In this document: positions 24,683-32,745 of the stretch, in pieces | Position numbering within the stretch: position 1 is the first letter of the stretch | Layout of the letters: every line of letters begins with the position of its first letter | DNA from: an uncultured Christensenella sp. | GTDB taxonomy: Bacteria; Bacillota; Clostridia; Christensenellales; Borkfalkiaceae | Direction of reading: 5' to 3' | Assembly: GCA_910579585.1 (NCBI GenBank) | Contig: CAJTVA010000013.1 | Span: 1 to 34,677, forward strand | DNA length: 34,677 nucleotides | Program-made: the position numbers and the translations under genes | Notes under the pieces: generated by a model | Told to the model about the DNA's origin: nothing | Seen by the model: the letters and a program-made list of their open reading frames with translations, nothing else | Database searches by the model: none

Positions 24683-25987
24683 ATGGCTTCGGTTCAGCTC
24701 ATCAAAGTAAACAAGGTCTATGACGGCGGCGTGCACGCGGTTCACGACTTTTCGATAGATATAAAAGATAAGGAATTTATAGTTTTCGTCGGTCCGTCGG
24801 GGTGCGGTAAGTCTACTACGCTCAGAATGATTGCGGGGCTGGAAGAAATTTCTTACGGCGATTTCCTTATCGACGGCAAAATTATGAACAGCGCCGCGCC
24901 CAAGGATAGGGATATCGCAATGGTGTTCCAGTCTTATGCGCTCTATCCGCAGATGACCGTCTATAACAATATGGCGTACGCGTTGAAGCTGAGGAAAGTG
25001 CCCAAGGACGAAATCGATAAAAGGGTCAGGGAGGCGGCAAGAATATTGAAACTTACGCCCTATCTTGACAGAAAGCCCCGTGCGCTGTCAGGCGGACAGA
25101 GGCAGAGGGTAGCGCTCGGCAGGTCGATTGTGCGCCGCCCCAAGGTCTTTCTTATGGACGAACCGTTATCCAACCTCGACGCTAAACTGCGCGTAGCGAT
25201 GAGAAGCGAGATTGTGCGCATTCACGAAGAGGTCGGCGCGACCACAATCTACGTCACGCACGACCAGATTGAAGCAATGACTATGGCGTCGCGTATCGTC
25301 GTTATGAAAGACGGTTTCATTCAGCAGATTGGCGAACCGAACGAGGTGTATCAGAACCCCGCGAATATGTTCGTAGCGGGCTTTATCGGCACACCTGCAA
25401 TGAACTTTTTGCACGGCACCGTCGAAAACGGGTATTTCGTTATCGCCGACACGGGCGGGAAGATAAAGCTTACCGCCGCGCAGAAAAAGCTGCTTATCAA
25501 CTACGAGGGGAAACAGCTCGTTTACGGTATCAGACCCGAAAACCTTATTTTCGAGAAATCCGACAGGTTCGAGAAGTTCAAGGACTGCGCTTTCAGTTTA
25601 AAAGTCGGAATGATTGAGCTTTTGGGCGACATTGTGAACGTTCACGGCGAAGTCGGCGACGGAAAAGCCGTTTTAAAAATGAGTAGCAAATACCCCGTCA
25701 AGGACAGGACGGAAATCACGGTTGCAATCGACTGCGAACACGCGCGGTTCTTTAACGCGACCACAACCAAGGCGATAACGCCCGAATACTGCGAGTACGA
25801 AGAGATTGAAGTGACAAAGTCCTTGGACGATGACAATGTAGTAATTGTCGAACAAAAGCCGCAGGGGCTTTTCGCTAAAACGGTAGGTGCTGTCAAGGGG
25901 CTTTTCAATAAGAAAAAGAAGCCCGAAACCGAGAAAACGGACAGCGGAGTAACGGAAACCGGAGAAGAGGAGCCCACGCAAGACTAA
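24683..25987 (+). CDS. msmK: sugar ABC transporter ATPase, MsmK/UgpC type, with charged C-terminal extension
   Basis: The ATP-hydrolysing subunit for CUT1-type sugar importers, here very likely for the LplB/LplC pair of the same operon. It has Walker A GPSGCGKST, the FQSYALYPQMTV Q-loop region, signature LSGGQRQRVALGRSI, Walker B VFLMDEPLSNLDAKLR and the switch VTHDQIEAM, then a TOBE domain with GIRPENL. At 434 aa it is about 60 longer than usual: after the TOBE domain it carries a tail with GLFAKTVGAVKGLFNKKKK and an acidic end. In many Firmicutes one such ATPase serves several importers; here it is encoded within the locus, 1 nt after the fructokinase. No clear terminator follows; an 8-bp inverted repeat (25972-25979 with 26004-26011) is the only candidate. 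Confidence 0.93.
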   Translation: MASVQLIKVNKVYDGGVHAVHDFSIDIKDKEFIVFVGPSGCGKSTTLRMIAGLEEISYGDFLIDGKIMNSAAPKDRDIAMVFQSYALYPQMTVYNNMAYALKLRKVPKDEIDKRVREAARILKLTPYLDRKPRALSGGQRQRVALGRSIVRRPKVFLMDEPLSNLDAKLRVAMRSEIVRIHEEVGATTIYVTHDQIEAMTMASRIVVMKDGFIQQIGEPNEVYQNPANMFVAGFIGTPAMNFLHGTVENGYFVIADTGGKIKLTAAQKKLLINYEGKQLVYGIRPENLIFEKSDRFEKFKDCAFSLKVGMIELLGDIVNVHGEVGDGKAVLKMSSKYPVKDRTEITVAIDCEHARFFNATTTKAITPEYCEYEEIEVTKSLDDDNVVIVEQKPQGLFAKTVGAVKGLFNKKKKPETEKTDSGVTETGEEEPTQD

Positions 25988-26051
25988 AAGAATTAACAAA
26001 AGAGCGTGGGCGGGGTGTTTAATTTATCTGCGGCGGCGTTATATTATATAT

Positions 26052-26648
26052 ATGGATAAATTAAGGAAATTTTTTAAAAGTATCAAAATCAAAGCCAGCG
26101 TTGCCGCGGTTGCGCTGATAATAATCGGTTTGCTATTCATAATCTTCCCCGGCAGTTCTGCTAACGTTATCTGCTACGTTGCGGGTGCGTTTCTTATGGT
26201 ATGGGGCGCGCTGTGCCTTTTCACGTTCTTTGCGGCGGGTATGCGCAGGGCGGAGTCCGCGGATTTGGCGCTCGGGCTTACGTTTGTATTGGTCGCGCTG
26301 TTGCTGTTTATTAAACCTTGGGTAATAGCGGGGGTGCTGACCGTTATTTTCGGTATCGCGCTGATTGTTGACGGCGCGTTGAAGTTGCAGAAGTTCGTAG
26401 CTATGAACAGGCTGAAAATGAAGTCGTGCTGGGCGGTTTTCGTCGTTGCGGTAATTTCCGTCGTGTTGGGCACGCTTATCGTTTTCGACCCGTTCGGCGA
26501 CGCATTAATGATTTTCGCAGGGGTATCTTTAATTGTAATTGGCGTACTGGATATGGTGACGATTGGCTTTACGGACAAAGTGAAAAAGCCCGACGAAGAT
26601 AAAGTTATCGATTTGGACGACGAAGATATTCACGTGGAAGAAAATTGA
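26052..26648 (+). CDS. HdeD-like (DUF308) membrane protein
   Basis: A 198-aa protein with six hydrophobic segments of about 20 residues, in three consecutive pairs, an architecture typical of HdeD/DUF308 proteins (small residues in the helices, short polar loops), and an acidic tail rich in Asp/Glu. Members are linked to acid or membrane stress in some bacteria, but this one's role is unknown. There is no ribosome site before ATG 26052; a TATATT at 26040-26045 ends seven bases before the A of ATG, so it too may be leaderless, though the -35 is weak. Confidence 0.75.
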   Translation: MDKLRKFFKSIKIKASVAAVALIIIGLLFIIFPGSSANVICYVAGAFLMVWGALCLFTFFAAGMRRAESADLALGLTFVLVALLLFIKPWVIAGVLTVIFGIALIVDGALKLQKFVAMNRLKMKSCWAVFVVAVISVVLGTLIVFDPFGDALMIFAGVSLIVIGVLDMVTIGFTDKVKKPDEDKVIDLDDEDIHVEEN

Positions 26649-26658
26649 TTTTTGCGTA

Positions 26659-26687
26659 TTGCAATTTGAAAAACTGCATGCTATAAT
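26659..26687 (+). promoter_or_regulatory. promoter of the KDPG aldolase gene
   Basis: TTGCAA (26659-26664), 17 bp, TATAAT (26682-26687). The predicted start near 26694 leaves a leader of about 35 nt with a GGAG ribosome site at 26719-26722. Confidence 0.75.
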
Positions 26688-26728
26688 GAAAAAGGTTTTA
26701 TGCCGCAATTCAATTTATGGAGAAAATT

Positions 26729-27349
26729 ATGACCGAACAAGAACTTCTTGAAAAAATCAAACAGACTAAAATCGTGCCCGTAGTGGTGCTTAATTCGATT
26801 GAAGAAACTTTGCCTAAAATGCAGGCGCTTGTGAACGGCGGTCTGCCTTGCGCAGAAATAACTTTTCGCACCCCTTGTGCGGCTGAGGCGATTGCTTTGA
26901 CCGTAAAAACTTACCCCGATATGCTCGTCGGCGCGGGCACGGTTATCAATAAGGAACAGTGCGAAAAGGCGATTAAGGCGGGTTCGAAATTCATTGTTTC
27001 GCCCGGTTTCTCGGAGGAAGTCGCGGACTGCTGCAAAAAGCACAAAATGCTCTACCTGCCCGGTATCGTAACCCCCACCGAAGCTATGGCGGCGATTGCG
27101 AAGGGGCTTACTACTTTGAAGTTCTTCCCCGCGTCCAACTACGGCGGTTTGAAAACAATCAAGGCGATTTGCGCGGCTTTCCCGTACCTTAAAATTATGC
27201 CTACAGGCGGAATTTCCGCGGACAATATCCTTGAATATCTTGCGTACGACAAAATCATCGCTTGCGGCGGTAGCTGGATGATGACGGGTACGCCCGAAGA
27301 AATCGAAGCGAAAACCAAAGCTGCGGTCGAACTTGTAAAAAACAAATAA
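26729..27349 (+). CDS. eda: KDPG/KHG aldolase
   Basis: A class I (Schiff-base) aldolase cleaving 2-keto-3-deoxy-6-phosphogluconate to pyruvate and glyceraldehyde-3-phosphate, used in Entner-Doudoroff, uronate and pectin catabolism. Motifs: PVVVLNSIEE at the start, EITFRT, GAGTVIN, FIVSPGFS, YLPGIVTPTEAM, LKFFPAS with the Schiff-base Lys, MPTGGIS and the GGSWM C-terminal block. I choose ATG 26729, which has GGAG six bases upstream; the in-frame ATG at 26717 overlaps that site. It has its own promoter and terminator, so it is monocistronic. Confidence 0.93.
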   Translation: MTEQELLEKIKQTKIVPVVVLNSIEETLPKMQALVNGGLPCAEITFRTPCAAEAIALTVKTYPDMLVGAGTVINKEQCEKAIKAGSKFIVSPGFSEEVADCCKKHKMLYLPGIVTPTEAMAAIAKGLTTLKFFPASNYGGLKTIKAICAAFPYLKIMPTGGISADNILEYLAYDKIIACGGSWMMTGTPEEIEAKTKAAVELVKNK

Positions 27350-27392
27350 GTAAAAGTAACCCCCTACGCAGTTAAGCGTATTTTATAGGGCT

Positions 27393-27433
27393 AAAAAAGC
27401 AAGGGAAGATAATTGTTTCTTTCCTTGCTTTTT
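27393..27433 (+). terminator. terminator after the KDPG aldolase gene
   Basis: A 16-bp stem with one G-T pair (27394-27409 with 27418-27433) has an A-run before and a T-run after. A weaker CCCTA/TAGGG stem precedes it at 27362-27390. Confidence 0.85.
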
Positions 27434-27483
27434 CGTTGTGATTTTGCTATACTTTAACTAAGATAAACAGTAATTTTTGCGAG

Positions 27484-27973
27484 GTGATTGTGAAATTACG
27501 GATAAAGCATTGGTAGTAATCGACATTCAAAACGATATTACAAAAAACTACTAAGAAAAAATTGATAATATCAACGCCGCTATCGACTTGGCTATCGGGG
27601 AAAAATTCATGTCGTCTATATTAAACATAATAACTTATCAGCCGGCACCCGAACTTTTAAACCTGAAACCCGTGGGGCGGAATTAGTATCCGATATGAAA
27701 ATCGTATCCGATAATATTTTTATAAAAAGCAAGGGTAACGCATTGACAAGCGAAGACTTTGCCGCATTTATAAGTGAGAACGGCGTAAAAGAGTTTTACG
27801 TGGCAGGCGCGGACGCAGTGGCTTGCGTAAAATCGACTTGTTATAATATGGCAAAGAACGGTTATAAAGTTCACGTCTTATCCAACTGCATTACAAGTTA
27901 CGATAAAAGGAAAATCCCCGAAATGTTAAACTACTATGAACGCAACGGGTGCAGTATAGAAACATTGGGTTAG
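27484..27973 (+). pseudogene. isochorismatase-family cysteine hydrolase, broken
   Basis: Conceptual repair gives a protein of about 160 aa: TDKALVVIDIQNDITKNY (with the family's catalytic Asp), a TAA stop at 27552-27554, then a frame change near the GGGGAAAAA run (27597-27605), KIHVVYIKHNN (catalytic Lys), and GAELVSDMKIV to the end with VACVKSTCYN (catalytic Cys). The start codon is also unclear; GAGGTG at 27481 is a good ribosome site but no ATG follows in frame. At least two, perhaps three lesions make it a pseudogene. The last part (27695-27973) remains an open frame but lacks the first catalytic residues. Confidence 0.8.
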
Positions 27974-28003
27974 TTAAATTCAATTTGACGTCATAAACTT
28001 GAA

Positions 28004-28052
28004 AAAAGAATAGCGCACATACTTCTTAAACGAAGCGGTGCGCTATTTGTTT
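28004..28052. terminator. terminator-like hairpin after the broken hydrolase
   Basis: A perfect 10-bp stem (AATAGCGCAC at 28009-28018, complement at 28038-28047) has an inner CTTC/GAAG pairing. It is flanked by AAAAAAG before and TTGTTTG after. It can serve both the pseudogene's transcript and the yitT operon from the other side. Confidence 0.55.
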
Positions 28053-28140
28053 GTCCGCGAAAACACCGTTTGAGGTGCGGGGGGCGGTTTGAAGAAAGTT
28101 TAGACTGCATTGCGGAAACGTAATTAATATACCCGATTAC

Positions 28141-28168
28141 GATAAACGTTTAAGACGGAACGTTTATC
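28141..28168. repeat. perfect inverted repeat at the 3' end of the yitT operon
   Basis: GATAAACGTT (28141-28150) pairs with AACGTTTATC (28159-28168), overlapping the stop codon of the downstream YitT gene. No T-run follows on the minus strand, so it is at most a weak terminator or an mRNA-end stem. Confidence 0.45.
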
Positions 28169-29123
28169 AGAACGAAGGGCGGAAGCCCTTGCCTAAGATT
28201 TCGTTGGTGTCGGTAAGAATAACGAAAGCGGTGGGGTCGGCGGCGTGTATTTTCAGTTTCAGTTTAAACGCTTCCTTGCGGTTGCAGACAGTCAGAAGCA
28301 CGGTCTTGTCCTCACCGGTGTATCCGCCCGTCGCCTTGTACGACGTGTAACTTCGGTGCAAGCCCTCGATAATAAACGGAGTAATAACTTCGGGTACGGA
28401 AGTAATTATCGTAACGAATTTACTCTTGCCTATGTTTTCGATTACGCCGTCGACGAGGAACGACTTGAAGAACAAGCCTAAAATTGAGAAAAGCCCCGTC
28501 GTTATGTCGAATATAAGGAAAGTGGAAGCGGCAATTATAAGGTCGGTTACAACCATCGCCTTGCCGATATCCATTTTCGCGTATTTTTTGATTATAAGCG
28601 CGACGATGTCCGTTCCGCCGGACGATGCGCGGCAGTTGAAAAGAATTGCCGTGGATATACCCGTCAACAGCATAGCGTAAACGAATTCAAGCAGGGGTTG
28701 GGGGCGCCCTGTCAGTCCGGTAATGGTTACGCCCTCGGTGAACTCGATTCCGCAGGAGCGGAATATCCACTCCATTGCATACATTTCCAGAGTGTAAACT
28801 ATACTGCAATACGCGGTTTTGAACGTGCAACCTTTACCGAGGAAGATAAAACCCAAAACAAGCAGTAAGCCGTTCAAAATAAAGTTCAGGACGGACTGCG
28901 TTAAAAACGGAACGGTTTCCACGGTGTAGCGTGCGATAATTATCGCAATGCCGCTGACGCCGCCCGTCGCGAAATTGTTGGGACCCTTGAACAGGAATAC
29001 TCCGACGGCAAGCATAAGCACGCCGATATTCAACATTGTCCAGTCCAGCGCGACGCCCCGAATTTTTTTGCGTTTGTCGGGATTAACAGTCTTTAATTCG
29101 CGCTGATTTTTTTCCTTTTTCAT
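28167..29123 (-). CDS. YitT family membrane protein (DUF161 + DUF2179), copy 2
   Basis: A 318-aa integral membrane protein with about five helices in the N-terminal part, including a GGVSGIAIIIARY helix and the conserved FNCRASSGGTDIVALI segment, then a cytoplasmic DUF2179 domain ending FVILTDTNEILGKGF. The function of YitT proteins is not established; a transport or regulatory membrane role is usually assumed. It starts 3 nt after its larger paralogue, without a clear ribosome site, so it is probably translated by coupling. The two proteins share the SSGGTDI core and the NEILGKGF end, evidence of tandem duplication. Confidence 0.85.
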   Translation of the reverse strand: MKKEKNQRELKTVNPDKRKKIRGVALDWTMLNIGVLMLAVGVFLFKGPNNFATGGVSGIAIIIARYTVETVPFLTQSVLNFILNGLLLVLGFIFLGKGCTFKTAYCSIVYTLEMYAMEWIFRSCGIEFTEGVTITGLTGRPQPLLEFVYAMLLTGISTAILFNCRASSGGTDIVALIIKKYAKMDIGKAMVVTDLIIAASTFLIFDITTGLFSILGLFFKSFLVDGVIENIGKSKFVTIITSVPEVITPFIIEGLHRSYTSYKATGGYTGEDKTVLLTVCNRKEAFKLKLKIHAADPTAFVILTDTNEILGKGFRPSF

Positions 29124-29126
29124 AGT

Positions 29127-30341
29127 TTACAGCGTCCCGCCGAAGCCTTTACCCAGTATTTCGTTTGCGTCGGTTATAATTACGAAAGCGGTGGGGTCCA
29201 CCTCGTGCAGTTTCATTTTGATTTTCAACGCTTCGTTTCTTTTACAGACGGTAACAAGAACTTTCTTTTTGTTGTGGGTATAACCGCCCTCGGCGTCATA
29301 CATCGTGTAGCCGTGGTTGATTACTTTTAAAATATAGTCCGAAATAACGTCCACGTTTTCGGTTATTACCGTTATGTATTTCGTCTTGCCGATGCTCTCT
29401 ATTACGCTGTCCAAAAGGAAAGACTTCGTGAACAAGCCGAGCACGGAGAAAAGACCCTTATCGACGTCGAACGTGTAGAACGAGATAAGTACGATAACCA
29501 TATCGATTATCATAAGCGCCATACCTACGTTCAGCCTTGTGTACTTCTTTAAGATAAGCGCGATAATGTCTGTGCCGCCCGACGACGCGCCGCTGTTGAA
29601 GACGAGCGCTCCGCCGATACCGAAAAGCAAAATCGCGTAGACAAGCTCTAAAAGGGGTTGGTTGGTGAGAGTTGTAAGCGCGTTTCCGTTTGCGTCGAAA
29701 TTGCCTACGGCGGCGTTGATTTCCTCTATTACATGGAAGTACTGGAAAAGGTAAATCAAACCCGTGTAGAAGAGGGAGCAGAAAATCGTCTTGACCGTGC
29801 ACTGTTTGCCAAGCACGATAAGACCGATAATAAGAAGCAATACGTTGATTATTGCTAAAATAACTTCGTATGATAAAAACGGAACGAGGGGGGTAATGAA
29901 GCTGCTTAAAATGAGCGCAAGACCCGCCATGCCGCCGAGGGTGAATTCGTTCGGGGTCTGGAAGAAATAGACGCTGAACGACATTAAAATTATTCCGCCA
30001 ATCATAAGCGACCACCTTAACGCAGTACGCTTCTTTTTCTGGCTTTTTGTTAAAACCTTATCGCCGTAAACCGCGGGCTTGCCGTCCTGTGCCTGGGGCG
30101 CGGGGGTAAGCTCCGTTTCGGATTGGACTTCGGGTTTTACTTCTGTCCGTGCGTCGTTGGCGTGCTCAGCCGCAACTGCCGCGACGGCGGATTCGTTTAA
30201 AGCGGGTTCCGCCTCTTCAACGGTGGCGGGCACCGCCGCGGGTGCCGAGGGCTCGGCTACGGGCTCGGTCGAAACGGACTCCGACGAGGCAATCTGTTCG
30301 GGGACTACGTCCCCGACGGGTTGTTTTTTCTTGTTTCTCAT
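29127..30341 (-). CDS. YitT family membrane protein with Ala/Pro/Glu-rich N-terminal extension, copy 1
   Basis: A 404-aa paralogue of the next gene, with the same five-helix core (TLGGMAGLALILS, FNSGASSGGTDIIALI) and C-terminal DUF2179 domain (FVIITDANEILGKGF). It differs by an extra ~105 residues at the N-terminus, poor in hydrophobic residues and rich in Ala, Pro, Val and Glu (SAPAAVPATVEEAEPALNES), followed by KSQKKKR before the first helix. The extension is probably disordered and cytoplasmic. First gene of a two-gene operon driven by the promoter at 30375-30403. Its ribosome site is weak (AGAG). Confidence 0.85.
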   Translation of the reverse strand: MRNKKKQPVGDVVPEQIASSESVSTEPVAEPSAPAAVPATVEEAEPALNESAVAAVAAEHANDARTEVKPEVQSETELTPAPQAQDGKPAVYGDKVLTKSQKKKRTALRWSLMIGGIILMSFSVYFFQTPNEFTLGGMAGLALILSSFITPLVPFLSYEVILAIINVLLLIIGLIVLGKQCTVKTIFCSLFYTGLIYLFQYFHVIEEINAAVGNFDANGNALTTLTNQPLLELVYAILLFGIGGALVFNSGASSGGTDIIALILKKYTRLNVGMALMIIDMVIVLISFYTFDVDKGLFSVLGLFTKSFLLDSVIESIGKTKYITVITENVDVISDYILKVINHGYTMYDAEGGYTHNKKKVLVTVCKRNEALKIKMKLHEVDPTAFVIITDANEILGKGFGGTL

Positions 30342-30374
30342 ATATTTCTCTTTTATAGTATATTAGCAACACAA

Positions 30375-30403
30375 ATCATAACATAACGCAAAATTAAAGT
30401 CAA
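30375..30403 (-). promoter_or_regulatory. promoter of the yitT operon
   Basis: On the minus strand TTGACT (30403-30398), 17 bp, TATGAT (30380-30375). The start is predicted near 30368, leaving a leader of about 27 nt. Confidence 0.7.
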
Positions 30404-30447
30404 TATTAAATGAATATATAAAACCGATACAAAGTTTGGAAATTTAT

Positions 30448-30487
30448 AAAAGCCTGCCCGTGCGATTTAAAAACGGGCGGGCTTTTT
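30448..30487. terminator. terminator hairpin between two divergent promoters
   Basis: A 14-bp stem with one wobble pair (30448-30461 with 30473-30486) ends in CTTTTT on the plus strand, and the mirror strand also has a T-run. It sits between the yitT promoter (minus) and the GH13 promoter (plus), where no gene runs into it. It may insulate the two units or end an unrecognised small transcript. Confidence 0.75.
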
Positions 30488-30497
30488 ATTTTGCGTA

Positions 30498-30526
30498 TTG
30501 ACTTTACTGCGGTTCGGTGATATAAT
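30498..30526 (+). promoter_or_regulatory. promoter of the GH13 gene, near-leaderless geometry
   Basis: TTGACT (30498-30503), 17 bp, TATAAT (30521-30526). The predicted start is near 30533 and the ATG is at 30537, leaving a leader of about 4 nt with no ribosome site. The TTG at 30498 that opens the reading frame is the -35 box itself and is not the start codon. Confidence 0.75.
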
Positions 30527-30536
30527 TTTTTTGGAT

Positions 30537-32582
30537 ATGATTAACAGAAACGCGCTGTTTGCCGACGAGACGGCAGGCTTTAAAATTCCTTACGAACCCT
30601 CCGCAGGGGATGCGGTTACTTTGATTTTCAGAACTCTTTCAAACGACGCTTTGCAGGTAAGCGCTGTTATAAACGGTATCCGTCACAAGATGACGAAGTT
30701 TAAAACCGACGAGCATTTCGATTTCTACAAATTTTCTTTCAAATGTACCCAGAAACAGGTCAGCTATCATTTTACGGCTGTGGACGAGGACGACGTCGTA
30801 TGCTATAACCGTCTCGGCTGTGTGGAGAACGTGCAGGCTGAGTACGAGTTTTCGTTCGTGCCCGGTTTTAAAGTTCCCGATTGGGCTAAGGGCACGGTCT
30901 TTTATCAGATTTTTACCGACAGGTTCAGAAACGGCAACCCCGCGAACGACGTGGAGGACAACGAATATTACTACACGGGCGGGCATTCCCGCCGCATTCG
31001 CGAGTGGGGTAAGTTCCCCGACAGTCTGGATGTGAACTGTTTCTACGGCGGCGATTTGCAGGGAGTGCGCGAAAAACTGGACTATTTGCAGGAGCTGGGC
31101 GTCGAAGCAATTTATTTCAATCCGCTGTTCGTTTCGCCCTCCAATCACAAGTACGATACGCAGGACTACGATTATATAGACCCACACATCGCGGTTATCG
31201 AGGACGATGTTCAGCACGCTTTACAGCATTGGGAGAAACACAACGGCTATGCGCCGAAGTACATCATCCGCACGACTTCGCAGAAAAACCTTGCAAAGAG
31301 CAACGAATATTTTGCCGAACTCGTCAAAGAAATTCACGCGCGGGGAATGAAAGTCGTAATCGACGGCGTGTTCAACCACTGCGGGTCTTTCAACAAATGG
31401 CTGGACAGAGAAGGTGTTTACCTCAACAAGAACGGTTACGAGGACGGGGCTTTTCAGTCGGTAAAAAGTCCGTACAGAAATTATTTCAACTTCAAAAAAC
31501 CAAACGAAGCCAACAGCGAATACGAGGGCTGGTGGGGATTTCCGACCCTGCCGAAGCTCAACTACGAGAAGAGCAGAGACCTCGAAGAATATATTCTGAA
31601 CTTAGGCGCGAAGTGGGTTTCCGCGCCTTATTCGGTGGACGGCTGGCGGCTGGACGTTGCCGCGGATTTGGGGCACAGCAAAAGCTATAATCATAAATTC
31701 TGGCAAAAATTCCGCTCCCGCGTTCGGCAGGCGAATGACTCGGCGTTCATTTTAGCGGAGCACTACGGCTCGCCCGAGGAGTGGCTGAACGGCAAGGAGT
31801 GGGACTCCGTTATGAACTACGACGCGTTTATGGAGCCCGTCGGTTGGTTTTTAACAGGTATGGAAAAGCACAGCGAAGCTTTCGACGGTGGTAAGCTGTG
31901 GGACGGCAAGCAGTTCTTCGAAAGTATGTTCAAAGCGATGTCGCGCTTTCCGCGTCCTTCTTTGGATTCGGCTTTAAACCAGCTTTCGAACCACGACCAT
32001 TCTCGCTTTTTAACGCGCACCAATATGACCGTCGGCACTACCCGCACCAAAGGACCGCATGAGGCGGGCTACAACGTTGATAAGCGCGTTATGCAGCTTG
32101 CAGTGCTAATTCAGATGACCTGGGTGGGTTCGCCCGGGGTCTACTATGCGGACGAGGCTGGGCAAGTCGGCTGGACCGACCCCGACAGCCGCAGAACCTA
32201 TCCTTGGGGCGCTGAAGATTGGGGGCTTATCGAGTTCCACAAAAAAGCTATCGCGCTTAGAAAGCGCGTGCCTTGCCTTAAAATGGGCAGTCTGAAAAGC
32301 TTGGACGCGGGCAACGGGTATATTGCTTACGGCAGGTTCGACGAAAACGAGTGCTGTGCCGTCGTTATCAACTGCACCGACGGCGAAATTTCTTTGACGG
32401 TGCCCGTTTGGGAGCTGGGCGTGCCGCACGACAAGGCGCGTATGAGCCTGAAATTCGCTTGCGGCGGTTGGGGCTTCACCGAGGACAGCGAAGAGATTGA
32501 AGTAAAGCACGGAAGAATTTTTCTGACGTTGCCCGAAAAGACGGGTGCGGTGTTGCATTACAGCTTTAAAGAAGAGCAATAA
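30537..32582 (+). CDS. GH13 alpha-glycosidase (neopullulanase/cyclomaltodextrinase type)
   Basis: A 681-aa intracellular enzyme acting on alpha-glucans (maltodextrins, pullulan or glycogen fragments). An N-terminal beta-sandwich (about residues 1-115) precedes the GH13 barrel starting WAKGTVFYQIFTDRF, an opening typical of the neopullulanase group. Conserved regions: VVIDGVFNHCG, DGWRLDVAADLG with nucleophile D373, LAEHYG with acid/base E408, and LSNHDHSRFL with transition-state D487. A C-terminal beta domain ends it. No signal peptide. I choose ATG 30537; the longer frame begins within the promoter. It precedes glgB by 163 bp, so both probably serve glycogen or starch metabolism. Confidence 0.9.
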   Translation: MINRNALFADETAGFKIPYEPSAGDAVTLIFRTLSNDALQVSAVINGIRHKMTKFKTDEHFDFYKFSFKCTQKQVSYHFTAVDEDDVVCYNRLGCVENVQAEYEFSFVPGFKVPDWAKGTVFYQIFTDRFRNGNPANDVEDNEYYYTGGHSRRIREWGKFPDSLDVNCFYGGDLQGVREKLDYLQELGVEAIYFNPLFVSPSNHKYDTQDYDYIDPHIAVIEDDVQHALQHWEKHNGYAPKYIIRTTSQKNLAKSNEYFAELVKEIHARGMKVVIDGVFNHCGSFNKWLDREGVYLNKNGYEDGAFQSVKSPYRNYFNFKKPNEANSEYEGWWGFPTLPKLNYEKSRDLEEYILNLGAKWVSAPYSVDGWRLDVAADLGHSKSYNHKFWQKFRSRVRQANDSAFILAEHYGSPEEWLNGKEWDSVMNYDAFMEPVGWFLTGMEKHSEAFDGGKLWDGKQFFESMFKAMSRFPRPSLDSALNQLSNHDHSRFLTRTNMTVGTTRTKGPHEAGYNVDKRVMQLAVLIQMTWVGSPGVYYADEAGQVGWTDPDSRRTYPWGAEDWGLIEFHKKAIALRKRVPCLKMGSLKSLDAGNGYIAYGRFDENECCAVVINCTDGEISLTVPVWELGVPHDKARMSLKFACGGWGFTEDSEEIEVKHGRIFLTLPEKTGAVLHYSFKEEQ

Positions 32583-32745
32583 GATTGAAAACGCATATAA
32601 GCGGCGTTTTGCTGTGTCGTGCTTGCGTTTTGTTTTGGTTACGTACGTCCTTGTACGCTCCCTGCAATAAAGCCGCGCACTCCTTGCTTAACTTGCTTCT
32701 CTGCGTTTTCGACAAACTTAAAAATAAATGTATAAGGGGAAAAAT

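Noticed and set aside
29458..30015. 185-aa minus-strand open frame in another frame of the YitT gene
   Set aside because: Arg/Tyr-rich shadow translation of a well-supported membrane-protein gene.
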